From: CBDCZY01 sp965224745
GTDB taxonomy: Bacteria > Pseudomonadota > Gammaproteobacteria > Methylococcales > Methylomonadaceae
Assembly (NCBI GenBank): GCA_965224745.1
Contig: CBDCZY010000004.1
Location: 310,001 to 374,000, forward strand
Direction of reading: 5' to 3'
DNA: 64,000 bases
Made by a program: the position numbers and the translations under genes. Position 1 is the stretch's first letter; each line of letters opens with the position of its first letter. Below the pieces are notes generated by a model. The model had not been told where the DNA came from and searched no databases. It saw only the letters and a program-made list of their open reading frames with translations. Of this stretch, positions 8,428 to 17,002 are shown in pieces.

Positions 8428-10839
8428 TTACAACGAGCCGGGAACAAATTCATCCACGCTGATTGCTTGGTCACGCGCCAAATCTGCATGTGATAATTCA
8501 TCTGCTTCTACTTGCGTGATGATACTTTTTTCTAACGCCGTTTGTATTAACTTTCTGATCGGCTCTTTGGGTAGTTGTTTGGTTTTTATTGCCTTTTTCA
8601 TTTTAGCTTCAGCCGGTGCTGCTTTTAGCACCGCAAGCAAGGCACGCTCAATGCGACCTGTAGGGTCGTCCTCTAACTGATTGATATAGATGCCATTGGT
8701 GAGACGGTCTCTAGTCGGGTTGTCACTGAGTAGACACTGAGCGGTATTACAAACCAGTTCTTCACCAGGAGGAGAGTATTTTTTTCCTAACGGGAAAATA
8801 AGTATTTTCAGCATTTGAGCAATCGGCTTGAAAGGTAGCTGCACAAAAATCTTGTATAAGGATTGCTGGGCGCGATAAAGCGTATGCTGGCAAGCCCAAT
8901 GCATGAGAGGTAAGTCTTCAGGTTGTTTCCCCTGGTTTTGAAAATGTTTTATCACTGCTGAACATAAATACAAATTACTTAATACATCGGCAAAATTGCC
9001 CGATAACCTCTCCTTGCGTTTAAGTTTACCGCCTAGCGATAGTAAAGCGTAGTCTGTCAGCAATGCAAAGCTGCAACTGAGACGGTTAATACCCTGGTAA
9101 TATCGTTGGGTATGGCTGCTATCCGGGCAAACGCTGAAATGAGCATTGGTTAACCCTAACCATAGTGTTTTGGGAACGGTATGTGTCATATGTCCTAAAT
9201 GTTTCAATAGAACCTTATCGAATGCCTTTAAAGCTGCTTTGTTATCAGGCATGCGCAAAGCTTGAATTTCTTGGTAAATGTAGGGATGGCTGCGAATTGC
9301 GCCTTGACCAAAAATCATCATGGAACGAGTTAATATGTTGGCGCCTTCCACCGTAATGCTGACAGGAATGACTTGGTAGACTCGTCCTAGAAAGTTGGTT
9401 GGTCCCATGCAGATACCGGCACCGCCAAGAATGTCCATGCCATCGTTGACAACACGCCGCATTCTCTCGGTTAATTCATACTTGATAATGGCTGAAATAA
9501 CGGAGGGTTTTTCACCACTATCAAGAGCGCTGGCGGTAATTTGTCTGGCTGCATCCATAATATAAGTTTGTCCTGCCATGCGTGCCAGCAGTTCTTCTAT
9601 GCCCTCAAACTCGCTGATGGGTAGGTTGAACTGTTTACGCACGCGGGCATAGGCTCCGCTATTACGGCAGGTGTATTTACCAGCTCCTGTGCTGAGAGCA
9701 GGTAGGGATATGCTTCGTCCTTCCGAGAGACATTCCATCAGCATGCGCCAACCGTTCCCGGCTTGTTCGATACCCCCAATAATCCAGTCGACCGGAATGA
9801 AAACGTCTTTGCCGCGATTTGGTCCATTTTGAAAGGCAGAATCCAGTGGATAGTGACGATTACCGATTGAAACGCCGGGTGTAGTCGTCGGTATCAAAGC
9901 TAAAGTGATTCCCAAATATTCTTGCTCGTCGAGTAGATGTTCAGGGTCATACAATTTAAAAGCCAAGCCGAGCACAGTTGCCACCGGTCCCAGTGTAATG
10001 TAGCGTTTTTCCCAGTTCAGTCGGATCCCTAGAACTTTTTCTTTGCCTTCAAAGGGCTGGCGACAGAGCACGCCATTGTCAGTCATTGCTCCAGCGTCAC
10101 TGCCGGCATTAGGAGCCGTTAAAGCAAAGCAGGGAACCTCCTCGCCGGTTGCTAACTTCGGTAAATAATGGGTCTTCTGAGTTTCAGTACCGTAATCCAG
10201 GAGTAATTTGGCGGGGCCAAGGGAGTTGGGTACCATCACGGTGACAGCAGCCGTAACGCTCCGGCTTGAGATCTTCATGACAATTTCTGAATGCGCAAAA
10301 TTCGAAAATTCCAAACCGCCATAGTGTTTGGGGATAATAAGCCCAAAGAATTTGTGTTCTTTGATAAATTGCCAGACTTTAGGCGGTAAATCGTGCTTAT
10401 TATGGGTGATATCCCAGTCATCCAGCATAGCGCACAGATTTTCCACAGGGCCGTCTATGAATGCTCGCTCTTCGGAGGACAAGTCGGGTAAGGGTTGTTC
10501 CAGTAGTTTGCTCCATTGCGGCTGCCCGGAAAAAATTTCAGCATCCCACCAAGTACTGCCTGCTTCCAACGCTTCTTGCTCAGTTTGCGACATGGGTGGT
10601 AAAGATCGCTGCATGAAGTTAAAAGCAGGTTTGCTGATGAATTTCAGTCTTAACCAAGGAAAGCTGATGAGGATAATTGGCGTCAACAAAATAATGAGTA
10701 CTGGAATTGTCAGGTTAAAACCTTGAGCAAGCCAAGAGACTATGAGCCAAACACCCATTAAGCATGCTGCAATTCGGGAAGGTACCCGGTGATAAGCCAG
10801 GACACCGCATGTAAAAAGCAGGGCAAGGATCTCGATCAT
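8428..10839 (-). CDS. fadE: Acyl-CoA dehydrogenase, FadE type
   Basis: An 803-residue acyl-CoA dehydrogenase catalysing the first oxidation step of fatty-acid beta-oxidation (acyl-CoA to trans-2-enoyl-CoA). Length and layout match gammaproteobacterial FadE (about 814 residues in E. coli): two N-terminal membrane segments (about residues 1-60), the ACAD core (CFALTAPNAGSDAGAM; GGAGICMGPTNFLGRVYQ), and a long C-terminal DUF1974-type extension. Last gene of a fadD-fadA-fadN-fadE operon, 68 bp after fadN. It probably sits at the inner membrane and passes electrons to an electron-transfer flavoprotein (family knowledge). Confidence 0.93.
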   Translation of the reverse strand: MIEILALLFTCGVLAYHRVPSRIAACLMGVWLIVSWLAQGFNLTIPVLIILLTPIILISFPWLRLKFISKPAFNFMQRSLPPMSQTEQEALEAGSTWWDAEIFSGQPQWSKLLEQPLPDLSSEERAFIDGPVENLCAMLDDWDITHNKHDLPPKVWQFIKEHKFFGLIIPKHYGGLEFSNFAHSEIVMKISSRSVTAAVTVMVPNSLGPAKLLLDYGTETQKTHYLPKLATGEEVPCFALTAPNAGSDAGAMTDNGVLCRQPFEGKEKVLGIRLNWEKRYITLGPVATVLGLAFKLYDPEHLLDEQEYLGITLALIPTTTPGVSIGNRHYPLDSAFQNGPNRGKDVFIPVDWIIGGIEQAGNGWRMLMECLSEGRSISLPALSTGAGKYTCRNSGAYARVRKQFNLPISEFEGIEELLARMAGQTYIMDAARQITASALDSGEKPSVISAIIKYELTERMRRVVNDGMDILGGAGICMGPTNFLGRVYQVIPVSITVEGANILTRSMMIFGQGAIRSHPYIYQEIQALRMPDNKAALKAFDKVLLKHLGHMTHTVPKTLWLGLTNAHFSVCPDSSHTQRYYQGINRLSCSFALLTDYALLSLGGKLKRKERLSGNFADVLSNLYLCSAVIKHFQNQGKQPEDLPLMHWACQHTLYRAQQSLYKIFVQLPFKPIAQMLKILIFPLGKKYSPPGEELVCNTAQCLLSDNPTRDRLTNGIYINQLEDDPTGRIERALLAVLKAAPAEAKMKKAIKTKQLPKEPIRKLIQTALEKSIITQVEADELSHADLARDQAISVDEFVPGSL

Positions 10840-10907
10840 TGTTCGCTCCTCATTTTTCAGTGGTATTTTCGGTGATCAGAGATAATGATATACATTTTAT
10901 ACAGATT

Positions 10908-13229
10908 TTAATTTCTGAGAGGTTTTCCTTTTTTTAGCATATGTTCTAATCTTGCCAACGTTTCAGGGCGTTTGCATAGTTCAATGAAGGTCGATCTTTC
11001 TAGTTTCAGCAACTCATCTTCTGTTAAAGGGTCGGTGATATCGCAATCGGCTCCGCTTAAAATGCTGGCTAAATGTTCAGCAATAACCGCATCGTAAGCG
11101 CTTGCTTTACCTTGGTGTAGAAAATTTTCTATAGCTCTTTTTAAGGCAGCCAGTCCCGTTTTGCCGGGCAGTAGAAACTGTGGTGGCTCTGTTGGTTGAT
11201 AATCCTGGCTGAGGGAAATCGCAAGTTGTTTGGCATCGGCCAAGAGTCGGTCTTTGTTCATGGAAATGCCACTATTTTTGGAAAGAAATAATAATTCTTT
11301 GGCTTCAATAGCGGACTTTGAAACCTTTGCGGTGCTGATGGTCTCGAAAGTTTTGGCAATAGCAGGCATCGGGCCGCCGGGTCTTTTTTTCAGGCTAAGC
11401 CAGCGATGTAATAATTCTTTACAGCCACCCCAGGCTGGGATCAAGCCCACTCCGACTTCGACAAGCCCCATATAAAGCTCAGCATGCGCTTGAATAGCGT
11501 CACAATGCAGTAATATTTCACAGCCGCCGCCCAATGCTAAGCCAGAAGGCGCACCAACGACAGGAAAGGGCGCATACTTTAGGGCATTATAGGTCGATTG
11601 TCCTTGTTGTAATATAGTATCAATATCTGACCAGGCGCCTTGATGTATGGCAGTGACAAGTAAGAATAAGTTAGCACCCGCAGAGAACTGTTCTGCTTCG
11701 TTATGGATAACAAGGCCTGCGAATTGTTCTTGAGTCTTGGCTATACTTTTTTCAATGATCGCCATGATGTCTGGGTTCAGCGTATTCATTTTGCTATGAA
11801 ATTCCAGGCAGGCTATGCCGTCATCAATATCCCATAAACTGGCAGAAGCATTGTGTAAAATGGCAGGTTTTTTGAGCTTGGCATCAGATAATAAGAATAC
11901 CCCGGGTCTTCGTTTGATGGGTTGGTATTGTTTGTCAACAGAAAGATAAGATAACTGGCCTTTGTCCACTTGGTAGAATGGTTGGGGGGATTGTAAAAAA
12001 TCAGGAACGGGTCTTCTTTCGTCTTCCAGTTTTTTTACAAACCAGTCAATGCCTATTTTATCAAGCAGCTCAAATGGGCCGAGTTGCCAGTTATAGCCTT
12101 TTTTCATGACCTCATCGATGGCGGGGATGTCGTCAGCTATCTCAGGAACTAAATAGGCGGCATAACACAACGTTTTTGAAATGACTTGCCACGCAAAATT
12201 GCTTACATCATCATCGTAACTCAAAAGACCTTGTAAGCCTTGGTCCGTGGTGTTTTTAATGCAATCAAGCTGTGGTTTTTCACTAGCGCGGTATTCACCG
12301 GTGTCAAGGACAATGCCTTGCTTAAATCTCTTTCCTTCCGGAGATTTCTGTAACCGATAAAACCCTCCTTTACCTTTACGGCCAATAGACCCTTCGGCAA
12401 TCATGTCTTTGACTCTTGCCGGAACATGACTTATTTCCCTGAAGGGGTCTTCGGGAGGCAATGCTAACAACATACCTTTAATAATATGCGGAACCAAATC
12501 TATCCCGATCAGATCCAGCAAACCAAAAACACCTGTCTTTGGAATGCCAAAAGGGGCGCTGATGACTGAGTCGGCTTGTTCGATCGTGATTCGCTGGTCA
12601 ATGGCTTCTAAGATACCGCACTGCAACCAATAGGTACCAATTCGATTGGCGATAAAACCAGGTGTATCTTTGCAAAAAACAATGGTTTTACCAAGGTGCT
12701 GATCGGTAAATTGCAGCACTAATTCGGATAACTCTGGTCTTGTTAAGTCATGCTGGACAACTTCTAACAACTTCATGTAACGGGGTGGGTTAAAGAAGTG
12801 GGTGATCATGAAGCGCTGACAAAAGCTTTTCGGCATATCTTTGGTTAACAACGCCAATGGCAGGGTCGAAGTATTTGAAGAGATCAGTGTTCTGCTGTTG
12901 CAGAGGGTATCTAAAGTTTGATATAGCGTTCTTTTTATCTCTAAATTTTCTATAACGGCTTCAATAATCCAATCGGCATTTTTAAGCCAATCCAGATGGT
13001 CAGTGGTATTGCCCGTAACAATTAACCCCGCATTCTTTTTATGCATGAAAGGGGATGGGTCGGTGTGTAGTAATTTTTTGACAGCTTGCTCGGCGATGGC
13101 ATTACGATTATCACTTTCTTCGTCAACGATATCGAGCAGGTAAACAGGGATTCCAGCATTACTTAAATGGGCTGCAATGCCTGCCCCCATAACGCCTGCC
13201 CCAATAACAGCAGCCGTTTTGATGCTCAT
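10908..13229 (-). CDS. fadN: 3-hydroxyacyl-CoA dehydrogenase / enoyl-CoA hydratase, FadN type
   Basis: A 773-residue bifunctional beta-oxidation enzyme that hydrates enoyl-CoA and oxidises 3-hydroxyacyl-CoA. The domain order is reversed relative to FadB/FadJ: the NAD-binding dehydrogenase comes first (AAVIGAGVMGAGIAAHLSNAG at the N-terminus, then the C-terminal HCDH helices) and the crotonase/hydratase fold is C-terminal (GLALGGGCEILLHCDA, VEVGVGLIPAWGG). This is the FadN arrangement known from Bacillus. A longer frame opens upstream at 13277, but the ATG at 13229 has GGAGGCGGT before it and gives a 4-bp ATGA overlap with fadA. The thiolase partner is therefore encoded directly upstream and translationally coupled. 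Confidence 0.9.
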   Translation of the reverse strand: MSIKTAAVIGAGVMGAGIAAHLSNAGIPVYLLDIVDEESDNRNAIAEQAVKKLLHTDPSPFMHKKNAGLIVTGNTTDHLDWLKNADWIIEAVIENLEIKRTLYQTLDTLCNSRTLISSNTSTLPLALLTKDMPKSFCQRFMITHFFNPPRYMKLLEVVQHDLTRPELSELVLQFTDQHLGKTIVFCKDTPGFIANRIGTYWLQCGILEAIDQRITIEQADSVISAPFGIPKTGVFGLLDLIGIDLVPHIIKGMLLALPPEDPFREISHVPARVKDMIAEGSIGRKGKGGFYRLQKSPEGKRFKQGIVLDTGEYRASEKPQLDCIKNTTDQGLQGLLSYDDDVSNFAWQVISKTLCYAAYLVPEIADDIPAIDEVMKKGYNWQLGPFELLDKIGIDWFVKKLEDERRPVPDFLQSPQPFYQVDKGQLSYLSVDKQYQPIKRRPGVFLLSDAKLKKPAILHNASASLWDIDDGIACLEFHSKMNTLNPDIMAIIEKSIAKTQEQFAGLVIHNEAEQFSAGANLFLLVTAIHQGAWSDIDTILQQGQSTYNALKYAPFPVVGAPSGLALGGGCEILLHCDAIQAHAELYMGLVEVGVGLIPAWGGCKELLHRWLSLKKRPGGPMPAIAKTFETISTAKVSKSAIEAKELLFLSKNSGISMNKDRLLADAKQLAISLSQDYQPTEPPQFLLPGKTGLAALKRAIENFLHQGKASAYDAVIAEHLASILSGADCDITDPLTEDELLKLERSTFIELCKRPETLARLEHMLKKGKPLRN

Positions 13230-14368
13230 GATACCGCCTCCAAAACGGTGGCGATGCCTTGACCGCCTCCAATACATTGAGTCGCTAAAGCAAAGCGTTT
13301 ATTTTCTCTCTTTAGCAAGCTGGCTGCTTTGCCGGTAATTCTCGCTCCGGTAGCGCCTAGAGGGTGACCCAGGGCGATAGCACCACCATCTATATTGAGT
13401 TTGTCCAAAGGAATTTGTAAATCTTTTAATACGGCTAGAGATTGGGCGGAGAAGGCTTCGTTTAGCTCAACAATATCAATGTCTTGCAATTTAAGTCCAG
13501 CCCTTTGCAAGGCTTTTTCACTGGCTCTAACCGGTCCAATTCCCATAATTTCTGGGGCGCATGCAGATACGGCAAACGATCTAATTTGTGCTAATTTTTC
13601 GAGTTGGTGCTGGTCCGCATATTCTTCAGAGCAAACTAAAACAGCAGCGGCGCCATCAGTTAACGGTGATGAAGTTCCGGCGGTAACAGTGCCATGTTGA
13701 CTAAAGGCCGGTTTCAATTCGGCCAGCGCTGCCAGCGTAGTTCCCGGTCGAATGCAGCCGTCTTGGGAGACGGTTCCGTTTTTTGGAGAGCTAATCGGGA
13801 CGATCTCATCTTTAAATTTATGTTTAAACTGCGCATCGGCCGCTTTTTGGTGACTCAACAGAGCAAATTCTTCTTGCTCATTTCTACTGATTTTGTATTG
13901 GTTGGCAAGGTTTTCTGCCGTTTCTCCCATGCTTATATAGGCTTGTGGGAATTGCTCAAACAGCTTAGGGTTGGGCATTGGGTTATAGCCGCCCATCGGT
14001 ATGCGAGTCATCGATTCAATTCCTGCGCAAATAAAAACTTCACCCGCATTCATTTGAATAGCGCCGGCAGCAGTATGGATGGCTTGCATTGATGAACCGC
14101 AGAGTCTGTTCATGGTAGTACCAGGAACGGTAATTGGCAGACCTGCAATGTGCGTTATCAGTCTCGCTACATTAAAGCCTTGTTCACCTTCTGGAAAAGC
14201 ACAGCCCAGTAACAAATCTTCAATGTCGTCAGGGTTTATTTTGCTTTCAGTAACCAATTGCTGGATAACTTGGCCTGCCAAATCATCCGGCCGAACTTTT
14301 ATGAGCTGACCTTTGTGAGCAGGGGTGAGTGGAGAGCGTTTGTAGCCTGCAATAATAACGTTTTTCAT
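13226..14368 (-). CDS. fadA: Acetyl-CoA acyltransferase (thiolase)
   Basis: A 380-residue thiolase performing the last beta-oxidation step, cleavage of 3-ketoacyl-CoA by CoA. Catalytic residues are visible: nucleophile C90 in MNRLCGSSMQAI, the GGAIALGHPLGATGARI histidine block, and the second cysteine in TQCIGGGQG. Full length for the family. The start overlaps the fadD stop by 4 bp and the stop overlaps the fadN start by 4 bp (both ATGA), so the three are a coupled operon. Confidence 0.93.
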   Translation of the reverse strand: MKNVIIAGYKRSPLTPAHKGQLIKVRPDDLAGQVIQQLVTESKINPDDIEDLLLGCAFPEGEQGFNVARLITHIAGLPITVPGTTMNRLCGSSMQAIHTAAGAIQMNAGEVFICAGIESMTRIPMGGYNPMPNPKLFEQFPQAYISMGETAENLANQYKISRNEQEEFALLSHQKAADAQFKHKFKDEIVPISSPKNGTVSQDGCIRPGTTLAALAELKPAFSQHGTVTAGTSSPLTDGAAAVLVCSEEYADQHQLEKLAQIRSFAVSACAPEIMGIGPVRASEKALQRAGLKLQDIDIVELNEAFSAQSLAVLKDLQIPLDKLNIDGGAIALGHPLGATGARITGKAASLLKRENKRFALATQCIGGGQGIATVLEAVS

Positions 14369-16071
14369 AGAAACTTCCCCATTTTTAAATCCTTGCGAAG
14401 GATTTTACCGACTGTTGATTTCGGTAATGATTGTTTAAATTCTATATATTTAGGTATTTTGTAGCCGGTTAAGTTCAAACGGCAATAGTCTAGAATGCTC
14501 TTTTCAGATAAATCAGGTTGTTTTTTCACGATAAATACTTTTACGGCTTCTCCGGCTTTCTCGTCGGTAACGCCAATAGCGCCACACTCTAAAACATCAG
14601 GGTGGCTAGAGACCACTTCTTCAACTTCATTGGGATAAACATTAAAACCGGATACGATGATCATGTCTTTTTTGCGATCCACTAAATAAAGTAATCCTTT
14701 GTCATCAAAACGACCAATATCACCGGTTTTTAGCCAGCCATCCGGCGTTAATTGTTTAGCAGTTTCTTCAGGGTGACGCCAATAACCCTGCATAACCTGC
14801 GGCCCTTTAACATAAATCTCGCCTACTTCACCGATAGGTAATTCTTTTCCTTCAGGATTACGAATCTCACAACTTGTTGATGATAGGGGTAAACCGGCAC
14901 TACCGGTGAAGGTCTCACTGTTCATTGGGTTAATTGACACAGCCGGTGATGCTTCTGTCAAGCCGTAAGCTTCAATCAGCGGGCTGCCGGTTAATTGCTG
15001 CCATTGATCGGCCACTGTTTTGCGGGTAGCCATACCACCAGCCAAACAGAGTTTGAGATGACTTAAATCATTGTTGAGAAGGTGTTTGGAAACGACTAAT
15101 CCAGCATATAAGGTGTTTACACCGGTAAAGCAATTGATTTGCTGGGTGCTCAGTAGAGTAGCTAAGTTTTTTAGGTTTCTAGGGTCCGTCACCAGATAGT
15201 TATGGGCTCCTAGGCTGATAAAAACTAGAAAATTAGCGGTTAAAGCATAAATGTGGTAAAGCGGAAGGGCGGTTAAAACCTTTTCTTGTCCCAGCTGAAG
15301 TTCTTTGCCGGCCGAGTTACCGTGGGTAATCCATTGTTTGGCTTGTTCTACATTACTTAACAGGTTCTTGTGGGTTAACATCACACCTTTGGAAATGCCG
15401 GTAGTGCCTCCTGTGTATTGCAGAAAAGCAAGATCACTCAGCTCGATATCAGGCGGGTTAAAACGGTGTTTAGCGCCTTCTTGCATAGCTGCAGTATATG
15501 AAATAGCGCTTGGGATCACAAATTTCGGCACTGATCTTTTGATGTACCGGACTAAAAAATTGCAAGCGAACGATTTAAGTGGTGAAAAAACATCGCCCAT
15601 ACCAGTAATGATAATGCGCCTGAGGCTGGTTTCAGGGATGATGGGTTCCAATACATGGGCGAAATTTTCTAAAATGATGATAGCTGCTGCTTGGCTATCG
15701 ACTATCTGATATTGCAATTCACGGCTGGTGTATAGCGGGTTAGTGTTAATCGCAATAAAACCGGCACGCAAAATGCCGAATAACACAATGGGATACTGCA
15801 GTAAATTCGGCAGCATAATGACAACTCTCTGTTGTTTTTGTTTTCCTAATTGTGCTTGAAGAAACCCGGCAAAATAACCACTTAATCTATCTAATTCGTT
15901 GTAGGTTATAGTGGTTCCAAAATGAGTAAAGGCTGGTTTAGTGCCGAACTGGTTAACCTTGTCGCGAAGAAAATCAGCCAAAGACTTGTGCTGCAACGCA
16001 TCAATATTATGTGTCAATCCTTCCGGATAATATTGATACCATGGTTGCTTGTCGTTCATCGGGGTGTCCAT
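14365..16071 (-). CDS. fadD: Long-chain fatty acid-CoA ligase
   Basis: A 568-residue AMP-forming acyl-CoA synthetase that activates fatty acids for the pathway encoded downstream. It has the ATP-binding P-loop (LQYTGGTTGISKGVMLTHKN), the A5 motif (AYGLTEASP), the YVKGPQVMQGYW and DGWLKTGDIG blocks, and the C-terminal PKSTVGKILRKDL lysine motif. Of several in-frame ATGs (16095, 16086, 16071, 16059), 16071 has GGAGAAGGAC directly upstream and is chosen. First gene of the operon, so its promoter should lie in 16072-16348, where I see no recognisable FadR or PsrA site. Confidence 0.93.
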   Translation of the reverse strand: MDTPMNDKQPWYQYYPEGLTHNIDALQHKSLADFLRDKVNQFGTKPAFTHFGTTITYNELDRLSGYFAGFLQAQLGKQKQQRVVIMLPNLLQYPIVLFGILRAGFIAINTNPLYTSRELQYQIVDSQAAAIIILENFAHVLEPIIPETSLRRIIITGMGDVFSPLKSFACNFLVRYIKRSVPKFVIPSAISYTAAMQEGAKHRFNPPDIELSDLAFLQYTGGTTGISKGVMLTHKNLLSNVEQAKQWITHGNSAGKELQLGQEKVLTALPLYHIYALTANFLVFISLGAHNYLVTDPRNLKNLATLLSTQQINCFTGVNTLYAGLVVSKHLLNNDLSHLKLCLAGGMATRKTVADQWQQLTGSPLIEAYGLTEASPAVSINPMNSETFTGSAGLPLSSTSCEIRNPEGKELPIGEVGEIYVKGPQVMQGYWRHPEETAKQLTPDGWLKTGDIGRFDDKGLLYLVDRKKDMIIVSGFNVYPNEVEEVVSSHPDVLECGAIGVTDEKAGEAVKVFIVKKQPDLSEKSILDYCRLNLTGYKIPKYIEFKQSLPKSTVGKILRKDLKMGKFL

Positions 16072-16348
16072 TGTCCTTCTCCCCATAAAAGTCAAATTGT
16101 CATTAACTTAGACCGGTTTGACTGCAGTGGATTCAATCCTCCATAGTCATAGCCAGAAAAAATTCTTTTGTTAAAAAATAATTTCTTACTGTTAGTTATA
16201 ACACGAATTCATAGATTGTTCGAAAATTCAAACTAACGTTTGCATGATGTGTCAACACCTCAGTGGGCTGGAGCGGACTTATAAACCTGTATCGTAATTT
16301 TTTATAATTTGTGCATCTGTGCCTTTAAAAATATTCAGTGGTAAAGGT

Positions 16349-16896
16349 ATGTCTAAACAATTGCATTCAAAAGAATCTGTTAAGCATCTGCCCTGGTAAC
16401 AACTGGATATCTCGCTGTCTGTATTTCAAAAGGTACAACGGTGTGATGCGGTTCGGAAGATTTTCCTTGCCCGATTTTCTGGTCAGGAGCATGAGTTTGC
16501 AGTTATTGAGACAATGTTTGAAGATATTGACCGAATGTATCATGGCATTTTCCCCGACTACTATGTGTGCGATACCGATTATCGCGACTTGCGCCATATT
16601 TTGGATGTCACCTTGGCTTGCTATCCGGCTCTATGATGGATATGAGAAAGTTCATAGTGGAACCGACAAGGCTTTAGGTCTTGAACGTATTCAACAGGGT
16701 ATTACAAGCGCTTTGTTTCACGATATTGGTTATATTAAGGCACAGTAATGACTCAAAACACAAGCATGGTGCCGAATTCACCAAAACATATATACATCGC
16801 GGTACCCGATGTTTAGCAACGTAACTTCCGACTTTAGATAAACAAGCCTGGGTACCTAAAATGAGACAATGGTTACATTTTAAGAGAAGTGTTTAA
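16349..16896 (+). pseudogene. Decayed HD-domain phosphohydrolase
   Basis: The reading frame can be followed only by changing frame and passing stops. From the ATG at 16349: a TAA at 16397-16399, then FLARFSGQEHEFAVIETM, YYVCDTDYRDLRHILDVT, a frameshift near 16610-16625 into RLYDGYEKVHSG and ALFHDIGYIK, another shift near 16745 into KHGAEFTKTYIHRGT, an internal TAA, and LPTLDKQAWVPKMRQ ending at TAA 16894-16896. The DLRHILDVT, LFHDIGYI and HGAEFT blocks are the metal-binding motifs of HD-type phosphohydrolases. At least two stops and two frameshifts make it a clear pseudogene. Confidence 0.85.
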
Positions 16897-17002
16897 TATA
16901 CTGGGGTGGGAAACGCTTTTTGTCCATTCAGCCTAGAAGAACTAGGTAAGCAAAATTCATGCACGCCTTGTGTAGTACAATAATTCAAACCTTCAACCAC
17001 AC

